DNA of 58,771 nucleotides, from positions 1 through 58,771 of the forward strand of contig MKVR01000035.1 in NCBI GenBank assembly GCA_001899235.1, read 5' to 3'. A model generated the notes under the pieces. That model was not told the DNA's origin and did not search any database. It saw only the letters and a program-made list of their open reading frames with translations. Position 1 is the stretch's first letter. The number at the start of each line of letters is the position of its first letter. This document shows positions 9,088 through 18,317 of this stretch, in pieces. The position numbers and the translations under genes were made by a program. This stretch comes from Nitrosospira sp. 56-18 (GTDB lineage: Bacteria > Pseudomonadota > Gammaproteobacteria > Burkholderiales > Nitrosomonadaceae).

Positions 9088-9206
9088 GAGCTGATGTCTC
9101 CTAGAGGTCATTTGCCAGATTCCACCGTGATAGCGTGATAGTCACGCAGTGCCCACGGTGTGAGCAAATAATAGAACCGGGGCATGTCAATGTGGGTGAG
9201 GGAAGC

Positions 9207-9221
9207 GTAAAGTTGTGTAAA
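9207..9221 (+). promoter_or_regulatory. CpxR box
   Basis: GTAAA-GTTGT-GTAAA, an exact match to the CpxR consensus GTAAA-N5-GTAAA. It lies in the 221-base divergent region between the Spy/CpxP-like gene (start 9087) and the response-regulator gene (start 9309), 88 bases before the latter. It supports a Cpx identity for the two-component pair and joint autoregulation. Confidence 0.8.
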
Positions 9222-9308
9222 GAAGCGGAAAGGCGCTTTATTTGACCGAGATGGTTTGGCAATATCCTTCTACAGCAAGCCGGAACAATCCATGGAACCT
9301 ACAAGACG

Positions 9309-10004
9309 ATGGCGCGCATACTCCTGGCCGATGATGACACTGAATTAGGCGATATGCTGGCCGACTATCTCGGCAGGGAAGGCTTCGAGGTCGAACTGGC
9401 GCATGACGGCAGCACCGCGCTGGCCAGGGCACTGGCCGCTGAATACGATCTCCTGATACTCGACATCATGATGCCGGGCCGCAACGGCTTCGACGTGCTG
9501 CGCGAGTTGCGCACGCATTCCATGCTTCCCGTGCTGATACTGACAGCGCGGGGGGATGACGTCGACAGCATCGTGGGGCTCGAACTCGGAGCCGATGATT
9601 ACCTTGCCAAGCCGTCCAACCCAAGAGTACTGGCGGCGAGGATTCGCGCGATTCTGAGGAGAGTCGAAGCGCAAGCCGAGTCCGGCGGGGATGGAACCCC
9701 GGGCAGGATCGCACTGAATGATATTGTCATCCATTCCGGTTCGCGTGCCGTGGAATGCGCGGGCAAGCCCCTCTCCATGACCAGCACCGAATTCAGTCTC
9801 CTGCATGTGCTGCTCGATGAAGCCGGCAATGTCGTTTCGAAAGCGGTTTTGTCCGAGCGGGCGCTCGGCCGCAAATTGAGCCGTTATGATCGCAGCCTCG
9901 ACATGCACGTGAGCAATCTGCGCAAGAAACTGGGACCGCTGCCCGATGGCCAGGAACGGATCAAGACCGTCCGGGGCATCGGTTATATTTATTCCCGGGC
10001 ATGA
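9309..10004 (+). CDS. cpxR: OmpR-family response regulator, CpxR-like
   Basis: A 231-residue protein. The receiver domain has the acidic pocket ADDD (residues 7-10), phosphoacceptor Asp52 in LLILDIMMPG, the Thr in LILTARG and the Lys in YLAKPSNPR. The last is unusual, with Ser where Phe or Pro normally follows KP. A winged-helix domain follows (MTSTEFSLLHVLL, SNLRKKLGP, TVRGIGYIYS). The stop overlaps the start of the sensor kinase, so the two are translationally coupled. A CpxR box upstream and a CpxP-like neighbour support a role in envelope-stress response. Confidence 0.9.
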   Translation: MARILLADDDTELGDMLADYLGREGFEVELAHDGSTALARALAAEYDLLILDIMMPGRNGFDVLRELRTHSMLPVLILTARGDDVDSIVGLELGADDYLAKPSNPRVLAARIRAILRRVEAQAESGGDGTPGRIALNDIVIHSGSRAVECAGKPLSMTSTEFSLLHVLLDEAGNVVSKAVLSERALGRKLSRYDRSLDMHVSNLRKKLGPLPDGQERIKTVRGIGYIYSRA

Positions 10005-11383
10005 TGGTCCTCGCGGTGCATAAGCTCTTCTGGAAAATATTTCTCTCGTTCTGGCTTACGTTGATCATCTTCACCGGCGTGCTGATGTTCGCCGCTTCCA
10101 GCTATCTGGAACATATACGGACGCAGCAGGATATCGGCAGTGTCCGCTCCCGCCTGTCGGGCTACCTGGAGCAGGCACGGGCGGTCACCCAGCAAACAGG
10201 TGTTCAAGGGCTGAGGGAATGGCTGGAACACCTGGACCGCAGCGAAGCCATACCGATCTTTCTGATAGATGAAAAGGGGCAGGATCTGCTCGGGCGGGAC
10301 GTACCGCCGGATATCATCGCGAGAATGGAGCGCAGGCGCGAGTATGCTGGACGCATGGAACGGAAGCGGCACCGGCATGCGGAGCCCATTCTGCTGGCGG
10401 ATGGAAGCGCCTACCGTATGGTACCCGATTTCCAGAGCGCCACGTTGCTGCGGATCTTGCAGCGGCCCAGGGTCATCGCGCTTCCCGTCACGATCGCGGC
10501 GCTGATAAGCATATTGGCTTGCATGCTGCTCAGCCGCTATCTGACGCTTCCGCTCGAGCGGCTGCGGAGGGCCGCCCAGCATATCGCGGCGGGCGATCTT
10601 GCCCAGCGCGTGGCCCCTTCCATGGGCCGCCGCCAGGATGAAATCGCGGACCTGGCGGGAGCGTTCGACAGGATGGCTGAACGGCTGGAAAGAGCATTCA
10701 ACGCCCAACGGCAACTGCTGAGCGATGCATCCCATGAATTGCGCTCGCCTCTCGCGCGGCTTCAGGTCGCGCTGGAGCTTGCGCGGCAACGGTCCCGCGG
10801 CGATGCGGAAGAAGAGCTTGGCCGCATCGAGCTCGAAATAGAACGCCTGAATGGGTTGATAGGCCAGCTTCTGGAGTTTTCCCGCCTGGAAGCGGGAGTG
10901 GATGCTGCGCATATCCAGCGGGTCGAAATGCAGGAGCTGCTGGAAGGTATCATAGCGGATGCGCAATTCGAGGCGGAATCAAGGGGCTGCAAAGTCAGCC
11001 TGGGTGTATCCTTCGAGGCGGTCATCAATGGCAATGCCATGCTGCTGCGCAGTGCCATCGAGAACGTCGTTCGCAATGCCGCCAGATACACGAAGCCGGG
11101 CACAGCAGTGGAGATCGGCATGTGGAAAGAGGCGGGGAAACCAGGCGGCATCGTTATCCAGGTGCGCGATCATGGGCCTGGTGTCCCGGAGGAAATGCTG
11201 CCCCATCTTTTTGAACCATTCGTCCGGGTGGAAGCAGCCCGGGACCGCTCGAGCGGCGGGCACGGGCTTGGCCTTGCCATCGCCGATCGCGCGGTTCGCT
11301 TGTATGGCGGCAGTATCGCCGCCAGGAACGAGCAGGGCGGAGGGTTGAGTGTGCTTATACGCCTGCCGCTCGCGAAAACCTGA
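10001..11383 (+). CDS. cpxA: Sensor histidine kinase, CpxA-like
   Basis: A 460-residue inner-membrane kinase. The first transmembrane helix is at about residues 10-32 and the second near LPVTIAALISILACMLL, with a periplasmic sensor loop of roughly 130 residues between. A HAMP segment follows, then the H-box SDASHELRSPLARLQ with phospho-accepting His245, N-box ENVVRNAARYT and G-boxes VRDHGPGVP and GHGLGLAIA. The start overlaps the regulator stop by four bases (an ATG four codons... one codon later is equally possible). It is the expected partner of the adjacent CpxR-like regulator. Its signal is inferred to be envelope or metal stress. Confidence 0.9.
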   Translation: MMVLAVHKLFWKIFLSFWLTLIIFTGVLMFAASSYLEHIRTQQDIGSVRSRLSGYLEQARAVTQQTGVQGLREWLEHLDRSEAIPIFLIDEKGQDLLGRDVPPDIIARMERRREYAGRMERKRHRHAEPILLADGSAYRMVPDFQSATLLRILQRPRVIALPVTIAALISILACMLLSRYLTLPLERLRRAAQHIAAGDLAQRVAPSMGRRQDEIADLAGAFDRMAERLERAFNAQRQLLSDASHELRSPLARLQVALELARQRSRGDAEEELGRIELEIERLNGLIGQLLEFSRLEAGVDAAHIQRVEMQELLEGIIADAQFEAESRGCKVSLGVSFEAVINGNAMLLRSAIENVVRNAARYTKPGTAVEIGMWKEAGKPGGIVIQVRDHGPGVPEEMLPHLFEPFVRVEAARDRSSGGHGLGLAIADRAVRLYGGSIAARNEQGGGLSVLIRLPLAKT

Positions 11384-11558
11384 GGCTGGCAGGAGAGCGT
11401 AGGGAGTTTTTTAACCTTGCAGTGAAGTCACCATGCAGGTGAGCGCCGAATATCGCGAAAGCCTTTGCGGATCAAGGTTCCAAACTAAAAATGAGTGACC
11501 GGTTGCCGGATTTTGGGATGACGGGTCACGCTTTGCTCCGTCCATTCCACGTCTGCTT

Positions 11559-13526
11559 CTACATTTCCTTCGATGAATTCGCTTTCTCCCGGAAGAATTT
11601 CTCCACTTCCTCCAGCTCGCGGGTGCGCTTCATGGGCGGCAGGCTCTGCCAGATTTTCCTGCCGTAGGGCTTGGTGATGAGCCGTGGATCGCAGATCATC
11701 AGCACGCCGTGATCCTTCTCGTCGCGGATCAGGCGTCCCGCCCCCTGCTTGAGGTTGATGACTGCGCGCGGCAACTGGTATTCCAGAAAGGCGTTGCGTC
11801 CCTCCCTGTTGATCTTGTCGATGCGTGCCGCGAGCACCGGGTCGTCGGGCGGGGCGAAAGGCAATTTGTCGATCACCACCAGCGATAATGCCTCGCCGCG
11901 CACGTCCACTCCCTCCCAGAAGGATTGGCTGCCGACCAGCACGGCATTGCCCATGTTGCGGAAACGCTCCAGCATATGGGTGCGCGAGCCCTGGCCTTGC
12001 AGCAGCAAAGGATATTCCAGCTTCTCCTGCTCGAACGCCTTTGCCAGCAGGTCATGGGTGCGCTGCATGGCGCGCAGGCTGGTGCACAGGAAGAAGGCAC
12101 GCCCGCGGCTGGCTTTCAGCACGGGGAGCGCGGCTTTCACCACGTCCTCGGCGTAGTGCAGGTTATTCGGGTCGGACATGCCTGCCGGCACGTAGAGCAG
12201 GGCCTGGTTGGCGAAGTCGAACGGGCTCTCCCAGCAGGCGGACTGGGCCGCATGCGGCGGCGCGCTCAAGCCCATCTCTCCATGATAGTGCGAGAAATCG
12301 CCCTTCACTGACAAGGTTGCGGAAGTAAAAATCCAGGCGCGTGGAGATCCGGCGAGCTGTCTGCCGAATATTTCCGCGATGGACAGAGGGGTGGCGTTGA
12401 GCTGCAGCGCATGGCTGAATACTTCGACCCAGCGCACGAATCCTTCGGCTTCCGCCTGGTCGCGCCAGCGCCTGACGCTCCCGGTTATTTCCCTGGCGCG
12501 CTGCCAGCAGCTTTCCAGACCTTCCGAGCGTTCCGCCTGGCTTTCCAGAAGCTCGCCCAGTGAATCGAGAGCGCCGAGCAGTGTGTCGAGCGCGGCGCCA
12601 AACCGGGGATTCTGCTTCACGGCGGCCAGCGGCAGCCGGAGATTCTCGCCTTCGACGGCCAGGCGGAAATCGCGCGCCGCTTTTTCCATCGCAGCGATTG
12701 CCGGGGGCAGGGCGGCAAAATCCCTGGCGCCGCGCAACGCCTCCGCCTCCGCGTCGCGCCCCAGCTCCAGCAACTGGCTGGTGCTCACGGATTCCCCGAA
12801 AAACAGACTGGCAGTTTCAGGGAGCTGGTGGGCTTCGTCGAATATTACCGTATTGCAGGCAGGCAGCAGTTCCGACACGCCCTCGTCCCGCAGCATGACA
12901 TCGGCAAAAAAAAGATGGTGGTTGACCACGACCACATCCGAGAGCAGCGCCTGCTTGCGCGCCTCCATGACAAAGCATTTTTTATGGTGCGGGCAATCCG
13001 AGCCGAGGCAATTGTCCCGCGTGGAAGTGACCTGTTGCCAGACCGCGGCATTCTCCGGCACTTCGCTCAGGCCGCTTTTGTCGCCGCTCCTGCTCACGGC
13101 GGCATAGCGCTCGATCAGCTTCAGGTATCTGGTTTCCTGGCGGCTGGCAAAGCTCAGCCGCTCATCCTGAAGCGTTCGTTCCAGGTGATAATGGCATACG
13201 TAGTTGGCGCGGCCTTTCAATAGCGAGACGGTCACAGGCGCCTTGAGCGCCACCCGCACGGTCGGTATGTCGCGATTGAAAAGCTGGTCCTGCAAGGTTT
13301 TGGTGCCGGTGGAGATGATGACCTTGCCGCCGGCCAGCAATGCCGGCACCAAGTAGGCAAACGTTTTCCCGGTACCGGTGCCGGCTTCGGCCACGAGGAT
13401 GCGATTTTCCGCTATGGTATCGGCTATCGCCCGCGCCATCTCGAGTTGCTGGGCGCGTGCGCTGTAGCCGGGGACAGCGCGCGCAAGCGGGCCCTGGGCG
13501 GAGAAAAAGGAATCGATATCGGGCAT
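11559..13526 (-). CDS. DinG/YoaA-type XPD-like DNA helicase
   Basis: A 655-residue superfamily 2 helicase. Walker A is VAEAGTGTGKTFAYLVP (about residues 45-60) and Walker B is the DEAH box in VIFDEAHQLPE. Cysteines at YVCHYH, DNCLGSDC and KKCFVM are placed as the four ligands of an iron-sulfur cluster between motifs I and II, as in XPD, DinG and YoaA. C-terminal motifs include GSQSFWEGVDV and QGAGRLIRDEKD. It is expected to unwind 5'-3' at forks, R-loops or damage; DinG and YoaA cannot be separated here. It has its own transcription unit, convergent with the CpxA-like gene. Confidence 0.92.
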   Translation of the reverse strand: MPDIDSFFSAQGPLARAVPGYSARAQQLEMARAIADTIAENRILVAEAGTGTGKTFAYLVPALLAGGKVIISTGTKTLQDQLFNRDIPTVRVALKAPVTVSLLKGRANYVCHYHLERTLQDERLSFASRQETRYLKLIERYAAVSRSGDKSGLSEVPENAAVWQQVTSTRDNCLGSDCPHHKKCFVMEARKQALLSDVVVVNHHLFFADVMLRDEGVSELLPACNTVIFDEAHQLPETASLFFGESVSTSQLLELGRDAEAEALRGARDFAALPPAIAAMEKAARDFRLAVEGENLRLPLAAVKQNPRFGAALDTLLGALDSLGELLESQAERSEGLESCWQRAREITGSVRRWRDQAEAEGFVRWVEVFSHALQLNATPLSIAEIFGRQLAGSPRAWIFTSATLSVKGDFSHYHGEMGLSAPPHAAQSACWESPFDFANQALLYVPAGMSDPNNLHYAEDVVKAALPVLKASRGRAFFLCTSLRAMQRTHDLLAKAFEQEKLEYPLLLQGQGSRTHMLERFRNMGNAVLVGSQSFWEGVDVRGEALSLVVIDKLPFAPPDDPVLAARIDKINREGRNAFLEYQLPRAVINLKQGAGRLIRDEKDHGVLMICDPRLITKPYGRKIWQSLPPMKRTRELEEVEKFFREKANSSKEM

Positions 13527-13643
13527 GGGAGCCGTCGAAATAACGAGCTGCCATGATAACCCAGGTCAGCCGCTGCTTCACGTCAATCGATCCGATGCCG
13601 AATCGGGAGAGGAATGGGCGGCAGGGGTGGTTATCCCAAATCC

Positions 13644-13808
13644 GGCAGTTGGAAAGGGTGGAGTATGCAGTTCCCGGAGTGCAGGGCAAGGCGCTGCGAC
13701 GCGCAATGGCTATTTCATTCGGGAGCTGCAACGCAGCCGTATGCCCCAAAAATCGCGTAATCCACCTTGCGGCGAACTCGCCATGTAGATAAATGTCGAG
13801 TTCCGCAA
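13644..13808 (+). repeat. Dispersed intergenic repeat, family B, copy 1
   Basis: About 165 bases, diverged but clearly alignable with the reverse complement of 36991-37169. Shared blocks in order include CGGAGTGCAGGG, GCGCAATGGC, GCTGCAACGCAG (GTTGCAACGCAG in the other copy), AAAAATCGCG, GCGAACTC and GTCGAG. It occupies the gap 13527-13867 upstream of the helicase gene. No transposase-like frame is seen in it. Confidence 0.65.
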
Positions 13809-13867
13809 AAAATTTTTATGGATCACGGCTCCAAGCTGGAATCGAGCGCTCAGCGCCGGATTTGCGG

Positions 13868-14083
13868 CTATTCAGGCATCGCGGAAAAGCCGCTGTTTTT
13901 CAGCTTCTTCGCCGGTGACGCGCTGCGTCCGACCTGATACGTTTTTTTCCATACGATCTTGCATAGCGGATCCCCGAATATCGTCCGCTTCTGGGCGATG
14001 TTTTTTGCCACTGCGCTCAATGCAGCCATGCTGATTACGGCGAATATCACCAGAAGTATCAGCGGAAGCCATCTCTTTACCAA
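13868..14083 (-). CDS. Small membrane protein, unknown
   Basis: About 71 residues with a single transmembrane helix (WLPLILLVIFAVISMAALSA) at the N-terminus and a basic, Lys-rich tail. The TTG at 14083 is chosen because AAGGAGG sits five bases upstream; the frame extends 10 codons further but lacks a site. I recognise no family. The topology suggests a membrane-anchored peptide with a soluble tail. Confidence 0.55.
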   Translation of the reverse strand: MVKRWLPLILLVIFAVISMAALSAVAKNIAQKRTIFGDPLCKIVWKKTYQVGRSASPAKKLKNSGFSAMPE

Positions 14084-14205
14084 TGTAACCTCCTTGGCAT
14101 GATAGCCGATCAAGTTATGCCGAACAGCCCATGCATGGCCGGCAAAAAAATGGCGGGGATCACCCCGCCAGAGGGGAATCGAAATAAGCTCTCAGGGATA
14201 GGAAT

Positions 14206-14679
14206 TCATCGCTCTCCCACGACCTGGCCGTGAGACCCGCTCATCATGGCTGGAGTCGCAGCAGACCGGGCTCCGGCGTGCGTCAACCGCCGCCCGGCAG
14301 CGGGAGCGTCGCGATGTTGCAGCCTTGCGGCGGTCTGCCGATGAAAGGCGGCCTTGTTCAAACTCGTCTTTGCCGCCTGTTCGTACTTGACCATCAGAGC
14401 CCAGGTGTGGGATTGTTTGTCCTGTGCTTGCCGGCCATAGAAATAGCTTTTTTCCTGGTAATGATCGAGCAGATTCTGCTGTTCCCGAGCGTTTGTCTGC
14501 ATTTCCCTGGCAAGGTTTTCATAGTGTTCCGTCAGAGCCAGATGATCGCCCGGAGTTCTGGCATTTTTTGAGGCCTGGCGCAATGAGGGATTATCCACGG
14601 CTTCGTACCGGCTCATGGGCGCGCAAGAAGCAAGCAGGCAAGGAATAATCATGCATAACAAAAATCTTCCCGGTTTCAT
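14206..14679 (-). CDS. Lipoprotein, paralogue of 51901-52251
   Basis: A 157-residue predicted lipoprotein: signal FLLCMIIPCLL followed by lipobox LASC. The mature part is helical with the stretch DHLALTEHYENLAREMQ and later YGRQAQD, which match DHKALAKHYEDVARDMD and YGKRAQD in the lipoprotein inside the copper island at 51901-52251. The C-terminal 40 residues are Ala/Arg-rich and likely disordered. The function is unknown. The recurrence beside envelope-stress and copper genes suggests an envelope role. Confidence 0.75.
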   Translation of the reverse strand: MKPGRFLLCMIIPCLLASCAPMSRYEAVDNPSLRQASKNARTPGDHLALTEHYENLAREMQTNAREQQNLLDHYQEKSYFYGRQAQDKQSHTWALMVKYEQAAKTSLNKAAFHRQTAARLQHRDAPAAGRRLTHAGARSAATPAMMSGSHGQVVGER

Positions 14680-15137
14680 CCCGTACCTTCGCGATTCCGT
14701 CTGTGTCTGCTATAGCCATTTAAAGAATATGCGAAGCATCATGTATGGCTGCAGTTTACCGGCTGCCGGGTACTTTGTCAACTTATGTATGTATAAAGTG
14801 CGCCAAACATTGCGGAAGATCCTTTATTGGCGGCCATCCAGATATGCCATGTCATTTTTATCCCACTTGAAACGTGTCGTTGACATGAAGAAAATGAATG
14901 TGCAGGCAATGCATTCCGGCCAGGATGATTCCCTGGCAGCCATTTCCATTCGTCTTCGTATTACGATGATAAGATTGTCATGCCTGCGACTGCATCAGGC
15001 GATGCGCTTCTATGCCGCTACTGGATTGGGACCTGCTGACAGGCCCTGATGGAGGGGAGGGCGCAGTCAGGCAAATCAGTCCTTGATTTGCGTTTTCCTT
15101 TCGGGACGATGCCTGATTTATTATTTCCGGATTCTGC
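14680..15137. other. Intergenic region without recognised gene
   Basis: This is a 458-base divergent gap between the lipoprotein and the first RND pump. Frames here look like chance. It must contain promoters for both flanking genes, but I see no convincing consensus match. Confidence 0.4.
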
Positions 15138-18100
15138 ATGATCGAGATCGTCCGCGTTGCCCTGCGACGTCCTTATACATTTGCTGTGCTGGCGCTGCTC
15201 ATCCTGCTTATCGGGCCGCTGACGATTTTGCGCACGCCAGTCGATATCTTCCCTGAGATACGCATCCCGGTGGTCGCGGTCGTATGGCAGTACACCGGCT
15301 TGCCGCCCGATGAAATGGCAGGGCGCATCATGACGCTATTCCAGCGTTCGTTGACGACAACAGTCAACGACATCGAGCATATCGAGGCAAATTCGTACGC
15401 CGGCTCGGGCGTCGTCAAGATATTCTTTCAGCCCGGCGTGGATATCGCTACGGCCAATGCTCAGGTCACGGCAATTTCGCAGACAGTCGTCAGGCAAATG
15501 CCGCTGGGCACGACACCTCCCCTGATTCTCAACTATAACGCCTCGACCGTGCCGATCATCCAGCTCGCCTTATCCGGCAAGGGGATGTCCGAGCAATCGC
15601 TTGCCGATCTTGCCCTGAATACTGTTCGCCTGCGCCTGGTTACCGTGCCCGGCGCCGCGCTTCCGTTTCCCTACGGGGGAAAGACGCGCCAGATCCAGAT
15701 TGATCTCGATGCGGCGGCGTTGCAGGCACGGGGCTTGACCGCGCAGGATGTAGGCAATGCCCTTGCCGCCCAGAATCTCATCACGCCCATCGGCACGCAG
15801 AAGATCGATGCCTTCGAATATACCCTGCAGCTGAACAACGCCGCTTCGTTTATCGAGGATCTCGGCGACCTGCCGATCAAGGCAGTCGATGGCGCAACGA
15901 TTTACATCAGGGATGTAGCCCAGGTGCGTGATGGCAGCGCGCCGCAAACCAATATCGTGCATGTGGACGGCACGCGCTCGGTGGTCATGACAGTTCTGAA
16001 GAATGGCATGATTTCCACGCTGGCCATCGTTTCCGGAATCAGGAAAAAGCTTGCTGAGATAGCGCCTGCGTTGCCGGAAAATCTCGAAATCGTGCCGATC
16101 AACGACCAGTCGTTCTTTGTGCGCGCGGCCATCAAGGGGGTTGCGCTGGAAGGCGCGATCGCGGCTGTATTGACAAGCGTCATGATACTGCTGTTCCTCG
16201 GGAGCTGGCGCTCGACGGTAATCGTTGCCGTATCGATTCCTCTTTCCATACTCGGTGCGATCATCTGCCTGGCGGCGCTGGGTGAAACATTGAACATCAT
16301 GACGCTTGGCGGCCTTGCGCTTGCCGTCGGCATACTTGTTGACGATGCCACGGTCACCATCGAGAGCATCAATCTCCATCTCGAGCAAGGCAAGGATGTT
16401 GAAACCGCCATCATGGATGGCGCCACCCAGATCGCGACCCCGGCGTTCGTATCGCTGCTATGCATCTGCATCGTGTTTATCCCGATGTTCTTTCTCGAAG
16501 GCGTGGCGCGCTATCTATTCGTACCCATGGCAATGGCTGTCATGTTTTCGATTGCCTGGTCCTTCCTCCTTTCGCGCACGCTCGTGCCGACCATGTCCAA
16601 ATATCTGCTGCGCCCCCATGTGCTGGAGGCCGTCAAAGCGCCGCCGCGCAATTTTCCGGAGCGTTTCCAGCGCGGCTTCGAAGTACGGTTCGAGCACCTT
16701 CGCTCCCGCTATCATGTTTATCTGCAACTGGCGCTGGCGCACCGGCGCATATTTGTGATGAGCTTTCTGGCTTGTGTGCTAGCCTCGTTTTTGCTATTGC
16801 CGTTTCTGGGCATGAATTTTTTTCCGTCGGTCGATAGCGGCCAGATCCTGATGCACGCGCGTACGCAGGTCGGGACGCGCGTGGAGGAAAGCGCAAACCA
16901 GTTCGCCGACATCCAGAAGGCAATCCGGAAAATCATTCCGCCAGAAGAAATCGAGGTAATGATCGATAATATCGGCCTGCCGCCCAGCAGCATCAATCTC
17001 ACCTACAACAATACCGGGGTAATGGGAACGCAGGACGGGGACATCCAGATCGCGTTGAAGAAAGGTCATCAGCCCACCGAGGGCTATGTGCGCGAGCTGC
17101 GGGAACAGCTCCCTCCAGCCTTTCCCGGCGTGACATTTTCGTTTCCGCCGGCGGATATCGTCAGCCAGATATTGAACTTTGGTTCGCCGGCGCCCATTGA
17201 AATACAGGTGCGCGGCAGCGATCTCGCAGCAAACTTCGATTATGCCAATTCCCTTTTGCCGGAAATACGCCGTATTTCCGGGATCGCGGATGTTCGCATA
17301 CAGCAGTCCCGAAGAAGGCCCGTCTTCGACATCGATGTCGACCGCACGCGTGCCCAGCAGCTGGGCATCACCATGCGCGACGTGACCAACAATCTGGTCG
17401 CCAGCCTTGCCGGCAGCAGCCAGGTCGCTCCGACCTTCTGGTTGAACCCGAAAAATGGCGTCCAGTATCCGATCGTGATACAAACACCGCAGTACCGTCT
17501 GGATTCGCTCGCCGCACTTGCCAATCTGCCGGTTGGCGCGAGCGGCGATATCCCGCAGGTGCTTGGCGCGGTTGCCGAATTCACGCGCACAAGCGGCAAC
17601 GCGCTGGTAAGCCAGTATGATATCCAGCCGATGGTGCAGATCCATGCAGCCACGCACGGACGCGACCTGGGCGCAGTCGCAGCGGAATTGCGCCGGGTTC
17701 TCGACGATAACGCGAGTAAAGCGCCCAGAGGGTCATCCGTTTCGCTGCTCGGGCAAGTCAGCACGATGGAAAGCGCATTCTCGGGCCTGCTGTTCGGCCT
17801 GTTAGGCGCCATTGTGCTTATTTACCTGCTGATCGTCGTGAATTTCCAATCCTGGACAGATCCTTTCGTCATCATCACAGCATTGCCGGCAGCGCTCGCC
17901 GGCATCATCTGGATGCTATTCATCACCCGCACGCCGATATCCGTGCCGGTGCTGACTGGCGCGATCATGTGCATGGGCGTGGCGACCGCCAACAGCGTGC
18001 TCATGATCAGTTTTGCGCGCGAACGGCTAGATGAGATCGGGAATGCGGCTGCCGCTGCGCTTGACGCCGGATTCGTGCGTTCCCGCCCGGTTATCATGAC

Positions 18101-18317
18101 GGCCCTGGCGATGATCATCGGCATGGTGCCGATGGCTCTGGGCCTGGGCGAGGGCGGGGAGCAGAATGCCCCGCTTGGCCGCGCCGTTATCGGCGGATTG
18201 ATCTTTGCCACCCTGGCCACGCTCATTTTCGTCCCGGTCGTTTTCAGCATCGTGCATGGAAGGCACGGCAAGGCGCCTGGGTCGGGTCTTGCAACGGAAA
18301 AACCTCATGCCACCTGA
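15138..18317 (+). CDS. RND efflux pump inner-membrane subunit (RND0)
   Basis: A 1059-residue HAE1/AcrB-like transporter with 12 transmembrane helices and two periplasmic loops. It opens MIEIVRVALRRPYTFAVL. The TM4 proton-relay motif GILVDDATV has both aspartates (402 and 403). In TM10 the position of the AcrB lysine (Lys940) is Ala within VATANSVLM, as in the two related pumps of this window, so all three form one subgroup. The cognate adaptor follows with an 11-base overlap; no outer-membrane factor lies in this operon, so it may borrow the one at 25629-27401. The substrate is unknown (organic compounds rather than metals by subgroup). Confidence 0.93.
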   Translation: MIEIVRVALRRPYTFAVLALLILLIGPLTILRTPVDIFPEIRIPVVAVVWQYTGLPPDEMAGRIMTLFQRSLTTTVNDIEHIEANSYAGSGVVKIFFQPGVDIATANAQVTAISQTVVRQMPLGTTPPLILNYNASTVPIIQLALSGKGMSEQSLADLALNTVRLRLVTVPGAALPFPYGGKTRQIQIDLDAAALQARGLTAQDVGNALAAQNLITPIGTQKIDAFEYTLQLNNAASFIEDLGDLPIKAVDGATIYIRDVAQVRDGSAPQTNIVHVDGTRSVVMTVLKNGMISTLAIVSGIRKKLAEIAPALPENLEIVPINDQSFFVRAAIKGVALEGAIAAVLTSVMILLFLGSWRSTVIVAVSIPLSILGAIICLAALGETLNIMTLGGLALAVGILVDDATVTIESINLHLEQGKDVETAIMDGATQIATPAFVSLLCICIVFIPMFFLEGVARYLFVPMAMAVMFSIAWSFLLSRTLVPTMSKYLLRPHVLEAVKAPPRNFPERFQRGFEVRFEHLRSRYHVYLQLALAHRRIFVMSFLACVLASFLLLPFLGMNFFPSVDSGQILMHARTQVGTRVEESANQFADIQKAIRKIIPPEEIEVMIDNIGLPPSSINLTYNNTGVMGTQDGDIQIALKKGHQPTEGYVRELREQLPPAFPGVTFSFPPADIVSQILNFGSPAPIEIQVRGSDLAANFDYANSLLPEIRRISGIADVRIQQSRRRPVFDIDVDRTRAQQLGITMRDVTNNLVASLAGSSQVAPTFWLNPKNGVQYPIVIQTPQYRLDSLAALANLPVGASGDIPQVLGAVAEFTRTSGNALVSQYDIQPMVQIHAATHGRDLGAVAAELRRVLDDNASKAPRGSSVSLLGQVSTMESAFSGLLFGLLGAIVLIYLLIVVNFQSWTDPFVIITALPAALAGIIWMLFITRTPISVPVLTGAIMCMGVATANSVLMISFARERLDEIGNAAAAALDAGFVRSRPVIMTALAMIIGMVPMALGLGEGGEQNAPLGRAVIGGLIFATLATLIFVPVVFSIVHGRHGKAPGSGLATEKPHAT

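Noticed and set aside
14615-15049. 144-codon frame upstream of RND0
   Set aside because: No ribosome site, no family, mixed composition; it overlaps the lipoprotein gene on the other strand.
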